From positions 1-28,814 of the forward strand of contig UQTW01000030.1 of NCBI GenBank assembly GCA_900544115.1: a stretch of DNA of 28,814 bases. Direction: 5' to 3'. Position 1 is the first letter of the stretch, and the number at the start of each line of letters is the position of its first letter. Shown in pieces: positions 15,986-24,379 of this stretch. The position numbers and the translations under genes are program-made. The notes under the pieces were generated by a model. That model worked only from the letters and a program-made list of their open reading frames with translations. It was not told the origin of the DNA and made no database searches. This DNA comes from an uncultured Collinsella sp. (GTDB lineage: Bacteria; Actinomycetota; Coriobacteriia; Coriobacteriales; Coriobacteriaceae).

Positions 15986-18289
15986 TCACGGTCGCTGGCA
16001 TCGCATCACAAAGCCATTCGCAGTCGGTGCGACGGTAATGTCGCCGTGTTCGATGGTACACGCGAACACACCACCCGCTTCCTTAACGGCATCGATGCAG
16101 GCATCGGACGGATGGCCGTATCGATTCCCCTCACCGGCGCTTGCGAGGGAAAGCTCGGGCTTCAGGACGTCCAGCAACTCACCATCGACTGAAACCTTGG
16201 AGCCGTGATGCCCAAGTTTAAGTACATCGATATCCCCCACCTCCTGCACGAATTCCCGTTCTTGGTCGAGCTCGGCATCACCGGTGAGAAGTATTCGCAG
16301 GCCCTTACCTTCCTGAACATAAGAGAGCAGCAGGACAAGCGAGTCCTCATTTCCCTCGCCATCCACGGACTCGAATGGCCACATCACGCGGGCGCAAAAT
16401 GAGCCGATGTCGACCGTATCCCCACGGCGCACCTGCCGATACTCCACGCCAGGTCGGTTCAATACCTCGGCAGGAGCATCCTCCAGCGCATCCGCCGCCA
16501 CGGCAATCGTTCCGACCGAAAACTGTTCGAGCACGGCAGGCAAACCACCCCAGTGGTCCTCATCCCAATGCGTCACAAAGACGGCATCGATATGGTGCAC
16601 GTTATTGCGAACCAACGCCGCCACCACGCGCTCGTCGAGCCCGCAGTCGACGAGAGCTACTGCGCCGCCTTGGCGGATAAGAATCGCATCGGCCTGGCCC
16701 ACATCGAGCACCGTCACCGAAGGCGGAGCGAATCGATCCCAATAGACGTACGGAATCGCAGCCAAGAGCATCAGGCATGCAAGCCCCGCCGCCATAGGAC
16801 GTGCACGGGGACGCGGCCACCAGACCAGCAGAACCGCCAGAAAACACGGCAATAGGTAAATCCACATGCTATCGGGCGGCACGCTCACGTATGCACCCGG
16901 CACGGCGGCAAACAGCTGCTCGAAGAACAGCGCGCAACGGGCGGCAATCATGGGCACAACGAGCGCCCAAGTCCGCAACGGTCCCACGAGCGAAAAGGGA
17001 ACCAGCACGATCGACACAGCGAGCAGAACGCTCACCACCGGACCGATGACCGCATTTGACAACGGAGCAATGAGCGAGAATGTACCGAAGGCAGGAATGG
17101 TAATGGGAAGTGTCGCCAGTTGCGAGCACAGCGTGACGGAAAACACGCTGGTAACGCCCGATGGCACACCCAGCTCACCCAAAGCATAGGTCGCATAGGG
17201 GCAAAAGCACAGAATGGCTAAGACGCTGGCACATGATAGCTGAAAGCCCATCTCGAACAGCACCGTCGGCCGCAGTAGCACAAAGATGGACATGGTTACG
17301 AAGAGTGCCGAAAGGCCGTGCCGACGACGCCCCGCGTCGTTTACGACAAGCGTCACGAACACCATGCAGCACGCGCGCGCGGCCGAGGGAGACGCGCCCG
17401 TAAATGCAGCGTAGCCCACAAGCGTTATCGCCAATATCGCCCGCTGAAGACCACGTGAGCACCGAGTCTTTTGCAATACGCCCTCGATTACAAACCCCAC
17501 GATAGCCAAATGGCTGCCCGAGACTGCGATAAGATGCGCCGTTCCCGTCACCGAAAACCAGTCGCCCGCCGGCTGGGCGCGCAGCTCGGCCGAACGACCG
17601 CAGACGACACCGGCTATGAGCGCACGCGCCGGGTCGGTCGCAGGCGCGATGGACGCAAGCAGCCCATTTCGCAGCCGATGCAGCGGCCTCGGAGAACCCT
17701 CATCGACCGACACAATCCGAACGGCTTTAACCTTGCGCACCTCGCCTCGAAGCACGCGCGATCGTCCATACGCATCGTTCTCAAAACGTGACACGCGACC
17801 GATAACACGCACGTGCGCCCCGACCTTGAACTCACGGTCACACGATAGGCGAACCGTTGCCAAGTTCTTACCGTCCGAGCGTGCCTCGCAGGTATAGGAA
17901 TACACGTCGTCATTTATGGATGGGTCACCCTGCACGACAAACTCGAGACTGCTTGCCGCTCGACCGTCGAGCGTCTTCGAGGCGTTGAGCGCACCCACGG
18001 CCCACCACGCCGAAACGACCGCACCCGCTATGAGACCGACGGACGCGGCATACAGCCACCGCTTCAAAGGGGCAAGCCTCGCACAAGAGTGAGCCAGCAC
18101 AACGAAAACCGCTGCCGCAACGGGAATGGCCCATAGCGGCCCGACCGCCGTCGCCCGCTCCCTCAGCAGCGCATCAGCGGCCATGCTGAGCACCAAGGCG
18201 CAGCTCACGCACATGCCGGCACACAGGGCCATCGTCCACGGAATCAGGGGCCGCGGAGGCATCACGTGCTCTCGCTCGGTCGCACTCAT
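15986..18289 (-). CDS. comEC: DNA internalisation protein ComEC/Rec2
   Basis: Membrane channel that carries transforming DNA across the cytoplasmic membrane. The 767-residue protein has several N-terminal membrane segments (20-100), an OB-like DUF4131 region (about 115-195), the Competence domain with LIAGVVCGRS (224-232) and AHLIAVSGSHLAI (251-263), further membrane helices to about 515, and a C-terminal metallo-beta-lactamase domain with VLDVGQADA (527-535) and THWDEDHWGG (573-582), thought to degrade the non-imported strand. All three expected modules are present, so the gene looks intact. Its ATG overlaps the comEA stop as ATGA, indicating translational coupling. Confidence 0.95.
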   Translation of the reverse strand: MSATEREHVMPPRPLIPWTMALCAGMCVSCALVLSMAADALLRERATAVGPLWAIPVAAAVFVVLAHSCARLAPLKRWLYAASVGLIAGAVVSAWWAVGALNASKTLDGRAASSLEFVVQGDPSINDDVYSYTCEARSDGKNLATVRLSCDREFKVGAHVRVIGRVSRFENDAYGRSRVLRGEVRKVKAVRIVSVDEGSPRPLHRLRNGLLASIAPATDPARALIAGVVCGRSAELRAQPAGDWFSVTGTAHLIAVSGSHLAIVGFVIEGVLQKTRCSRGLQRAILAITLVGYAAFTGASPSAARACCMVFVTLVVNDAGRRRHGLSALFVTMSIFVLLRPTVLFEMGFQLSCASVLAILCFCPYATYALGELGVPSGVTSVFSVTLCSQLATLPITIPAFGTFSLIAPLSNAVIGPVVSVLLAVSIVLVPFSLVGPLRTWALVVPMIAARCALFFEQLFAAVPGAYVSVPPDSMWIYLLPCFLAVLLVWWPRPRARPMAAGLACLMLLAAIPYVYWDRFAPPSVTVLDVGQADAILIRQGGAVALVDCGLDERVVAALVRNNVHHIDAVFVTHWDEDHWGGLPAVLEQFSVGTIAVAADALEDAPAEVLNRPGVEYRQVRRGDTVDIGSFCARVMWPFESVDGEGNEDSLVLLLSYVQEGKGLRILLTGDAELDQEREFVQEVGDIDVLKLGHHGSKVSVDGELLDVLKPELSLASAGEGNRYGHPSDACIDAVKEAGGVFACTIEHGDITVAPTANGFVMRCQRP

Positions 18290-18999
18290 ACGCAGATGCA
18301 ATCTTTGATTTTGGCAAGCTTCTTCTCGCCGATTCCCGACACGCGCATCAGATCGTCAACCGAAGCAAAAGCACCGTTCTTTGTCCGCTCATCGATAATC
18401 GACTGTGCCATTGAGGGACCGATTCCCGAGAGCGTCTGCAGCTCTGCCGAGCTTGCCGTATTAATGTTTACTAGGCCTGTTGCGCCACCGACGCCTGATG
18501 ATGCGGAAGTCCCACCATCAACACCGGCTTCCGCAATGGACACCTGCTGCTCCCCTACCGTTGGAACGTGAATTTTTTGTCCATCAGTGACCTTGGATGC
18601 ACGATTAAGCCCCGTAACGTCTGCTTCGGGCGCCAGCCCGCCGGCGGCATCAATCGCCTGAGCCACCCGCGCCCCGTCTTTGAGGCGATATACACCGGGT
18701 GACACCACGGCGCCATCAACATCGACATAGACCTCTGCCGCGGCAGACGCCTTAGGCGAAGAGCCTTCAGATGTCTTTCCACTCGAAGCATCGCCGGATC
18801 CCGGCTCCACTAACGTGCCCGAACCATCAGTGCGCTCAAACGACACACCGCCGGCGCCGCCGCCAAGGTTCGCCATTGCCAGTCCACTCGCCATCGCAAT
18901 GACGACCAGTATCGCCATCACCACTGTCTTATGACCGAGCAGTTTGCCCGCCCAACGGTCCATCTTTTTGACTCGTTCGTGTTGTTCGCGCTGCGCCAT
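18286..18999 (-). CDS. comEA: DNA-uptake receptor ComEA
   Basis: Membrane-anchored DNA receptor for natural transformation. From the ATG at 18999 (GGGAGG, seven-base spacing) the protein has 237 residues: a short basic N terminus, one membrane segment at about 24-44, a Gly/Ser-rich linker, an SLBB domain (about 90-135; VDVDGAVVSPGVYRL and the following GGL and NRA stretches), a second Gly/Ser linker, and a C-terminal double helix-hairpin-helix DNA-binding domain starting LVNINTASSAELQTLSGIG. It is translationally coupled to comEC. The gap upstream to thiI holds a 16-bp palindrome. Upstream starts in the frame would add 26 residues without family support. Confidence 0.93.
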   Translation of the reverse strand: MAQREQHERVKKMDRWAGKLLGHKTVVMAILVVIAMASGLAMANLGGGAGGVSFERTDGSGTLVEPGSGDASSGKTSEGSSPKASAAAEVYVDVDGAVVSPGVYRLKDGARVAQAIDAAGGLAPEADVTGLNRASKVTDGQKIHVPTVGEQQVSIAEAGVDGGTSASSGVGGATGLVNINTASSAELQTLSGIGPSMAQSIIDERTKNGAFASVDDLMRVSGIGEKKLAKIKDCICV

Positions 19000-19054
19000 A
19001 GCAAAACCTCCCAACACCATCGTGTCAGGAAAGGAGCTCCGCAACAGCCACGCC

Positions 19055-19070
19055 CGAAAACCGGTTTTCG
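19055..19070. promoter_or_regulatory. 16-bp perfect palindrome upstream of comEA, candidate operator
   Basis: CGAAAACCGGTTTTCG is a perfect 16-bp inverted repeat 56-71 bases upstream of the comEA start. On the minus strand it is immediately preceded by TTTGACCT, a possible -35 box, so a protein bound here would affect comEA-comEC transcription. It does not resemble a terminator (no T tract, no loop). The binding protein is unknown. Confidence 0.45.
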
Positions 19071-19169
19071 AGGTCAAACCAAAAGCTGACCAAAACCTTG
19101 CACAAATCTGTCCATTTATTCAGGCACACGTCAGCAAATGAACACTTAGCCGCAAAATGCCCAGATGGC

Positions 19170-19202
19170 AAAAGACCGACGATGCAGGCGCATCGTCGGT
19201 CT
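19170..19202 (-). terminator. Rho-independent terminator of the mihF-gmk-rpoZ-thiI operon
   Basis: A perfect 13-bp stem AGACCGACGATGC / GCATCGTCGGTCT with a 4-base loop, then TTT on the minus strand, beginning about 10 bases after the thiI stop codon. Confidence 0.85.
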
Positions 19203-19212
19203 ATGCACAAAT

Positions 19213-20457
19213 TTACTCGTAATCTTGGTAAATCTCACGCGGAGCAAGCTCCGAATGTTTGCGTTTTAAGGTCTTAGGGGCCTTATATGTGTTGCTCTCG
19301 AAGTCGATGTACTCTGTCTGCTTGAGCAGGCGCTCAATCATCTCCTCATGATCAAACAGTTCCCAGGCCTCATGCACGGCATCGAGTTTAGCGTGCGTCT
19401 CGGGACGACGCGGCATAAACAGCGTGCAGCAGTCGGGAGCGGCCTCAGTCGAGATATCGAAGGTACCGATCTCCTCGGCGCGCACGATGATCTCCTGCTT
19501 GTCCGAACCGATGAGAGGACGGAACACGGGAATCTTCACGGCTTCGTTGACGGCCATGATGTTCTCAAGCGTTTGGGAGGCAACCTGCCCAAGCGATTCG
19601 CCCGTAACGATGGCCCTGGCACCCTCGATGTGTGCAATGCGCTCAGCAACCGAATACATAATGCGGCGATACATGATCACGCGCAGGTTGCTGGGACAGG
19701 TGACCGAAATCTCACGCTGGCAGTCGCCAAACGGCACCACGTACAGGCGGCCGATCTGGACACCCGGCTCAAGCGCACGGATGATGTCCTGCACCAGGTA
19801 TTCACTCGTGTCGGGCGTCTGCGGACGACCGGAGAAATGCACCGGCACGCACACCGCGCCGCGACGCGCGAGCATCCAGGTCGCCACCGGAGAATCGATA
19901 CCCGACGACAGCAGCGTCACGACCTTGCCGGCAGAACCCACCGGCAGACCGCCCACGCCGCGCTCGGAGCGCGCGTAAACATAAACGCTGCCCTGGACCA
20001 CCAGTACGTGCACCATCGCATCGGGGTCGTGCATCTGGACCTTTTTATCGGGAAACGCCTCACACAGCACCTCGCCAACCTGTCGATTGATATCGATCGA
20101 GGTGAGCTCATAGTCAGTATTGGAGCGCTTGGCGTGCACCTTAAACGAATCGAAGGAACCAAACTCGCGCAGCGCCTTCACAGCGGCGGCGCAGTACTCC
20201 TGCGGGTCGCGGTTGGTGTGATACGCCAAAGACACACGGGCAACGCCGGGGACGGTGCGGATGACACGCGCCGCCTCGTCGGCCTGATGCTCGTTAAAGG
20301 TCACGAGGATATAACCGGAAATTCGAGACACGGCGTTCACGGAAAAGGCGGCCAAGGCCGCCTTGATGTTATCCATGAGGATATGCTCAAAATGTGCGCG
20401 GTTCTTGCCCTTCAGCCCAACCTCGTGATAGTGGACTAGGCAGACGCGAGCCGCCAT
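19213..20457 (-). CDS. thiI: tRNA 4-thiouridine synthase ThiI
   Basis: ThiI adenylates and thiolates U8 of tRNA and can feed sulfur into thiamine synthesis. The 414-residue protein has an N-terminal ferredoxin-like region, a THUMP domain (about 60-165), and a PP-loop adenylation domain with LLSSGIDSP at 182-190; the family's SGGxDS is SSGIDS here. PDCCTLFMP near 340 matches the ThiI core. The C-terminal rhodanese domain of the E. coli enzyme is absent, as in most Gram-positive ThiI proteins, so sulfur must come from a cysteine desulfurase without that domain. The ATG directly follows the rpoZ stop codon (TAAATG), so the two are one operon. Confidence 0.95.
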   Translation of the reverse strand: MAARVCLVHYHEVGLKGKNRAHFEHILMDNIKAALAAFSVNAVSRISGYILVTFNEHQADEAARVIRTVPGVARVSLAYHTNRDPQEYCAAAVKALREFGSFDSFKVHAKRSNTDYELTSIDINRQVGEVLCEAFPDKKVQMHDPDAMVHVLVVQGSVYVYARSERGVGGLPVGSAGKVVTLLSSGIDSPVATWMLARRGAVCVPVHFSGRPQTPDTSEYLVQDIIRALEPGVQIGRLYVVPFGDCQREISVTCPSNLRVIMYRRIMYSVAERIAHIEGARAIVTGESLGQVASQTLENIMAVNEAVKIPVFRPLIGSDKQEIIVRAEEIGTFDISTEAAPDCCTLFMPRRPETHAKLDAVHEAWELFDHEEMIERLLKQTEYIDFESNTYKAPKTLKRKHSELAPREIYQDYE

Positions 20458-20739
20458 TTAGGCTTCAGCAACCTTGTGGCCGAGCGCCTTCTCGTAACGG
20501 GCCTCGTCGTAAGAGATGTCGCCGTCGACAATCTCGTCCATAGCCATCGAGATGGTATCGGCACCGGAAAGCCCGATGGTGATGTCATCAACATCCTGGA
20601 CGGCAAGCACGCGGTTGTGCTGGCCACGCAGCATGCTATTGATGTCGCAGGCGCGCTTGGAGGCAAGCGAAGCGAGCAGGAAGCGGTTGTGATCGGTCTT
20701 CTCCAGAAGATCGTCAATGCAAGGCTTTACAACGGACAC
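20458..20739 (-). CDS. rpoZ: DNA-directed RNA polymerase subunit omega
   Basis: Small RNA polymerase subunit that aids assembly of beta prime. The 93-residue protein has the family pattern: VVKPCIDDLLEKTDHNRFLLASLASKRA in outline at the N terminus (the conserved ASKRA-DIN core) and an IGLSGADTISMAMDEI-type central stretch. The start codon is GTG, with GAGG just upstream. It lies five bases after gmk, the gmk-rpoZ order conserved in actinobacteria and many other bacteria, and abuts thiI. Confidence 0.93.
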   Translation of the reverse strand: MSVVKPCIDDLLEKTDHNRFLLASLASKRACDINSMLRGQHNRVLAVQDVDDITIGLSGADTISMAMDEIVDGDISYDEARYEKALGHKVAEA

Positions 20740-20744
20740 GGACC

Positions 20745-21314
20745 TCAGATCCTTTCATGCATATCGAGAACGCGAACGAGCTCATCGGTCGCGCGGTCGA
20801 GATCGTCATTCACCACGACGTCGTCGTAGCGGTCGGCAAGGGCAAGCTCATCGGCAGCGTTTGCCATACGCAGCTCAATCGTCTCGGGCGTCTCGGTACC
20901 GCGACCGACTAGACGCTCGCGGAGCACCTCAAGCGAAGGCGGCTTGATAAAGATCAGCACGGCCTCGGGGAAACGCTCCTTCACCTGCAGGGCGCCCTGG
21001 ACATCGATCTCCAAAATCAGAGACGAGCCCGAGGCGAGCTTGGATGTGACCTCGCTCACCAACGTGCCGTAGCAGTTACCGTGGACCTCGGCCCACTCAA
21101 CAAACTCACCGTTTGCCACGCGGCGGTCGAACTCCTCGCGCGTCAGAAAAAAGTAGTTGACGCCGTCGACCTCACCTTTGCGTGGTGCTCGCGTGGTAGC
21201 CGAAACCGTCAGACCCAGGTTCGAGCGGCGCTCGCGCACACGAGTGACGAGCGTACCCTTGCCTGCGCCTGACGGTCCAGAAATCACAAAGAGCTTGGAA
21301 TCCTGAGCGCTCAC
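20745..21314 (-). CDS. gmk: Guanylate kinase
   Basis: Phosphorylates GMP to GDP with ATP, linking purine synthesis to the GTP and ppGpp pools. The 189-residue protein has the P-loop GPSGAGKG at 13-20, the GMP-binding TRAPRKGEVDGVNYFF segment, LEIDVQGA, and VVNDD near the C terminus. The start is GTG, directly abutting the mihF stop, with no strong ribosome site, so it is probably translated by coupling. The mihF-gmk-rpoZ order is typical of actinobacteria. Confidence 0.96.
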   Translation of the reverse strand: MSAQDSKLFVISGPSGAGKGTLVTRVRERRSNLGLTVSATTRAPRKGEVDGVNYFFLTREEFDRRVANGEFVEWAEVHGNCYGTLVSEVTSKLASGSSLILEIDVQGALQVKERFPEAVLIFIKPPSLEVLRERLVGRGTETPETIELRMANAADELALADRYDDVVVNDDLDRATDELVRVLDMHERI

Positions 21315-21623
21315 TTATTTGGTCAGCTGCTCGAGGAGCTGCTCGCGCTGACGGACACCGAGGCCCTGGACGCGACGAGTAGCGGAGATACCGAGCTCCT
21401 CCATGATCTTGGCGGCCTTGGCCTTGCCATAACCGGGGAGAGACTCGATGAGGGTGGAAACCTTCATGCGGGAAGCGATGGGGTCATCGGAGTTGAGCAC
21501 GGACTCGAGGGACTTCTCGCCCTTCTTGATCTGCTCGCGAAGCTCAGCGCGGGCGTGACGTGCGGCAGCAGCCTTCTCAAGAGCCTGCTTGCGCTGCTCG
21601 TCGGTAAGCTGAGGGAGTGCCAT
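21315..21623 (-). CDS. mihF: Integration host factor, actinobacterial type (mIHF)
   Basis: Actinobacterial nucleoid-associated DNA-binding protein, unrelated in fold to the IHF alpha/beta of Proteobacteria. The 102-residue product begins ALPQLTDEQRKQALEKA after the start and has a basic helical N terminus followed by the DNA-binding SLPGYGKAKAAKIMEELGI and RRVQGLG segments, a close match to the family. I take the ATG at 21623; four earlier codons are in frame. It is the first gene of the mihF-gmk-rpoZ-thiI operon and is a strong sign that the host is an actinobacterium. A good extended -10 lies about 45 bases upstream. Confidence 0.95.
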   Translation of the reverse strand: MALPQLTDEQRKQALEKAAAARHARAELREQIKKGEKSLESVLNSDDPIASRMKVSTLIESLPGYGKAKAAKIMEELGISATRRVQGLGVRQREQLLEQLTK

Positions 21624-21667
21624 TCGTACCTCCAAATAGTTGGGTTATATCTGATTCAATAATTGGC

Positions 21668-21677
21668 ATTTTAGCAC
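21668..21677 (-). promoter_or_regulatory. Candidate extended -10 promoter of mihF
   Basis: The minus strand reads GTGCTAAAAT: TG-C-TAAAAT, an extended -10, about 45 bases before the start codon. No convincing -35 is present. It closely resembles the elements in front of rpsT and rpmB. Confidence 0.45.
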
Positions 21678-21759
21678 GTAGAACGTACAAAATGCCTAAT
21701 CGCGGCTCCATAGGTTAGACGATACCCGCAAAAAGTGCAATATACTGCGCCCAAAGTTA

Positions 21760-21817
21760 AGCCCCTGACCTGCGATTCCACACAAAGGATGGGAAAGTTT
21801 ACGCAGGCACAGGGGCT
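21760..21817. ncRNA. Two-helix hairpin between pyrF and mihF, terminator or structured RNA
   Basis: AGCCCCTG pairs with CAGGGGCT (8 bp) and, inside it, CCTGCG pairs with CGCAGG (6 bp), separated by one unpaired base on one side and two on the other. The 27-base top loop holds a possible further TTCC/GGAA pairing. It lies 45 bases past the pyrF stop and could be the pyr operon terminator, but the flanking T runs are interrupted on both strands (TTAACTTT on minus, ATTTTG on plus) and the large loop is unusual for a terminator. Strand and function are undecided. Confidence 0.4.
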
Positions 21818-21862
21818 ATTTTGTGCTAATGAGACCCAAAAGTGGTGACTTAGGGGAATCTT

Positions 21863-22579
21863 TTACGCAACGTTTTCGACCAGCTCGGCGACGATGGCGT
21901 CAAAGGCGGCAACCGGATCGTCGGCACCGGTGATGGGACGGCCCACCACAATGTGGCTTGCGCCACGCTCGATAGCCTGGGAAGGCGTCGCCACGCGGGA
22001 CTGGTCACCAAGGGCGGCACCCACCGGACGCACACCCGGAGTCACGATCAGGGCATCAGGACCCAGCAGCTCACGCATGTCGTGAGCCTCCATCGGTGAG
22101 CACACGATGCCATCGATGCCAGTGGCTTGAGCAAGCTTTGCCAAGCGGGCGGCCTCCTCGGCCACGGGAGACTCGACGCCGATCTCGCTCAAGGCATCCT
22201 GATTCATGCTCGTGAGCACGGTGATGGCGACGAGCTTGGCGCGGTCCTCACGCGCCTCCTCGGCACCCTCGCGGCAGGCAGCGAGCATAGCACCCGAGCC
22301 CAGGCCGTGGACCGAAAGCAGGTCGGCACCGGCAAGCGAGGCCGAGCGGGCAGCGCCGCGCACCTGATGCGGAATGTCATGGAACTTAAGGTCGAGGAAG
22401 ACCTTAAAGCCAAGGTCCTTAAAGGTCTTGACGATCTGGGGACCCTCAGCGTAATAGAGCGTCATGCCGACCTTGAGCCAGGCGGCATGGCCCGAAAGCT
22501 CGTGGGCGAGCTCGAGCGCGCGCTCACGGTCGCAGTCGAGGGCGACGATAACACGGTCGCGGGCATCATTCTCTAGCAT
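21863..22579 (-). CDS. pyrF: Orotidine 5'-phosphate decarboxylase
   Basis: Catalyses the last step of UMP synthesis, decarboxylation of orotidine monophosphate. The 238-residue TIM-barrel protein has the catalytic DLKFHD at 63-68 (Asp-x-Lys-x-x-Asp), VALDCD near the N terminus, and VTPGVRP and VVGRPITGA, the phosphate-binding end of the barrel. The length fits the short (group I) family. Its ATG overlaps the pyrD stop by seven bases, and it is the last gene of the pyr operon. A large hairpin follows it. Confidence 0.96.
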   Translation of the reverse strand: MLENDARDRVIVALDCDRERALELAHELSGHAAWLKVGMTLYYAEGPQIVKTFKDLGFKVFLDLKFHDIPHQVRGAARSASLAGADLLSVHGLGSGAMLAACREGAEEAREDRAKLVAITVLTSMNQDALSEIGVESPVAEEAARLAKLAQATGIDGIVCSPMEAHDMRELLGPDALIVTPGVRPVGAALGDQSRVATPSQAIERGASHIVVGRPITGADDPVAAFDAIVAELVENVA

Positions 22580-23496
22580 TCGAAAGCACCCACCAGCTCG
22601 TTGATGTCCTTTACGCCCTGGGACTCGGCCCAGGCCTCGAGCTCATGCGCGATCTTAAGCGAAGCGCACGGATCGACGAAGTTGGCCATGCCGACCGACA
22701 CGCAGGTGGCGCCGGCCAGGATAAACTCAGCCGCATCCTCGCCAGTCATGACACCGCCGACACCGTTGATGGGGATATCGACGGCCTGGGCAACCTCCCA
22801 GACCATGCGCACGGCGATGTGGTGGCACAGCGGGCCCGAAAGGCCGCCCTTGGGCTTGGCCACGCGGGACTTGCGGGTATGGACGTCGATGGCCATGCCC
22901 TGGATGGAGTTGATGACCGAAAGGCCGTCGGCGCCGGCAGCCTCGAGGGCCTTGGCGATCTCGGCGACGTTGACCGGCGCCATCTTCACGAACAGCGGCT
23001 TATCGGTCACCTTGCGGCAAGCAGCCATAACGGAAGAGGCGCCCTCGGGCGTGGAGCCCATGGCGGCACCGCCGGCGGCGATATTAGGGCAGCTCACGTT
23101 GATCTCGTAGCCGGCAGCCCAGGGGCACAGCTCGACATACATCTCGAGTGCGCGGACAAACTCGTCAACGGAGTGCCCGGCAACCTGGCAAATGACCTGG
23201 CAACCGTCCTTGGACAGCTGCTCGAGCCACGGGCCGGACTCACGGGCAAAGGCGGCGACACCGGGGTTCTGCAGTCCCACGGAGTTGATCATACCGCCAG
23301 GAATCTCGGCCATGCGAGGCGCAGGGTTGCCCGGCCAGGGCTCGGCGGCACAGCCCTTGGTGGTAATGGCGCCCAGCTGGGAAACATCGAAGAAATTCTG
23401 GAACTGCCAACCGTAGCCGAAGGTACCGGCTGCGGTGTTGATGGGGTTCTGCATCTTGACGCCGCCGAAATCGACGGCCATGTTCACGGTACCCAC
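22573..23496 (-). CDS. pyrD: Dihydroorotate dehydrogenase, class 1B catalytic subunit
   Basis: Oxidises dihydroorotate to orotate using FMN; in class 1B the electrons pass through PyrK to NAD+. The 307-residue protein (from GTG at 23496) has the family start MAVDFGGVKMQNPINTAAG in outline, the catalytic Cys in NVSCPN, KMAP, and the FMN-phosphate segment NGVGGVM. The Cys base (rather than Ser) and the adjacent pyrK gene identify the 1B class. The open frame extends far upstream inside pyrK, so the start is uncertain: GTG at 23496, overlapping the pyrK stop by one base, GTG at 23487 or ATG at 23481 are all possible. The gene overlaps pyrF downstream. Confidence 0.93.
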   Translation of the reverse strand: MGTVNMAVDFGGVKMQNPINTAAGTFGYGWQFQNFFDVSQLGAITTKGCAAEPWPGNPAPRMAEIPGGMINSVGLQNPGVAAFARESGPWLEQLSKDGCQVICQVAGHSVDEFVRALEMYVELCPWAAGYEINVSCPNIAAGGAAMGSTPEGASSVMAACRKVTDKPLFVKMAPVNVAEIAKALEAAGADGLSVINSIQGMAIDVHTRKSRVAKPKGGLSGPLCHHIAVRMVWEVAQAVDIPINGVGGVMTGEDAAEFILAGATCVSVGMANFVDPCASLKIAHELEAWAESQGVKDINELVGAFEC

Positions 23497-24287
23497 TAGA
23501 AGACCACCACCTTGGAAGCATCGAACACGGGGCCGCACATACAAGCACCCTTCATACCGTCGACCGTCTCGACATTGCAGGTGTTGCAGGCGCCAAAGCC
23601 ACAGCTCATCATGCGCTCGAGCGACACCTCGCAGTACACACCGGCCTCGGCGGCAGCGGCGGCGACCTTCTTCATCATGACGGCGGGGCCGCAGCTGGCG
23701 ACGTAGTCGTAGCCGCCCTCTCCAAGCAGCTCGGCTGCCGGATCGGTGCAAAAACCGTGCGTGCCGAGCGAACCGTCGTCGGTGCACACGTTAACCGTGG
23801 CGCCCAGCGCACGGAACTCATCGACACCCACGACTTTGGAAGCGGTGCCAAAGCCCAGGCACACGTCCACATCAACACCCTGCTCGGCAAGCATACCGGC
23901 AAGACAAAGCACAGGCGGAACGCCGATACCACCGGCGACGAGCAAAGCCTTCCTGGTGCCCTCGGGTACCATCCAGCCACGGCCACCGGGGCCCAACAGG
24001 TTAGAGGTGGAGCCAGGGCCCATCTGGGACAAACGGCGGGTATCGTCGCCCACGACGGCGTACCACAGCTCGACGGTGCCGGCCTGGGCGTCGGCGCGAT
24101 AGAAGCTCAGGGGCACGCGAAGCAGCGAGGAGGCATCGCCGGGCACGGCAATGTTCACAAACTGACCGGGCTTGAGCGCACTTGCAAGCTTGGGGGCCGA
24201 GATGACGAGCGAGAAGATGCCGTCGGCGATCTCCTGGTTCGAGACGACCTCGAAGTCGTGCATGCGTGCAGTGGAAGGTGTGGGCAT
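23496..24287 (-). CDS. pyrK: Dihydroorotate dehydrogenase electron transfer subunit PyrK
   Basis: FAD and [2Fe-2S] protein that carries electrons from PyrD to NAD+. The 263-residue protein has a ferredoxin-reductase-type FAD domain (about 8-105; LRVPLSFYR is the flavin-binding segment), an NAD-binding domain with LLVAGGIGVPP (about 115-125), and a C-terminal cluster motif with cysteines at 229, 234, 237 and 249 and a further C251. The ATG has GGAG five bases upstream. It ends in the pyrD start and is separated from pyrC by 92 bases containing a strong hairpin. Confidence 0.93.
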   Translation of the reverse strand: MPTPSTARMHDFEVVSNQEIADGIFSLVISAPKLASALKPGQFVNIAVPGDASSLLRVPLSFYRADAQAGTVELWYAVVGDDTRRLSQMGPGSTSNLLGPGGRGWMVPEGTRKALLVAGGIGVPPVLCLAGMLAEQGVDVDVCLGFGTASKVVGVDEFRALGATVNVCTDDGSLGTHGFCTDPAAELLGEGGYDYVASCGPAVMMKKVAAAAAEAGVYCEVSLERMMSCGFGACNTCNVETVDGMKGACMCGPVFDASKVVVF

Positions 24288-24334
24288 AGACGCTCCAATC
24301 CCCCATGCGGTTGCATGGTTCAGGCGAACAGAAA

Positions 24335-24359
24335 GCGCGGCACCGCAAGGGCGCCGCGC
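24335..24359 (-). terminator. Internal hairpin between pyrC and pyrK, possible attenuator
   Basis: On the transcript GCGCGGCGCC pairs with GGTGCCGCGC (10 bp, one G-U) around a 5-base loop, followed by TTTCTGTTC. It could act as a partial terminator or as a stabilising or processing stem within the pyr operon. A second 6-bp hairpin (CCATGC / GCATGG, 24303-24318) follows it just before the pyrK ribosome site. Confidence 0.5.
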
Positions 24360-24379
24360 ACAAAAGCGATAAGGCTATG

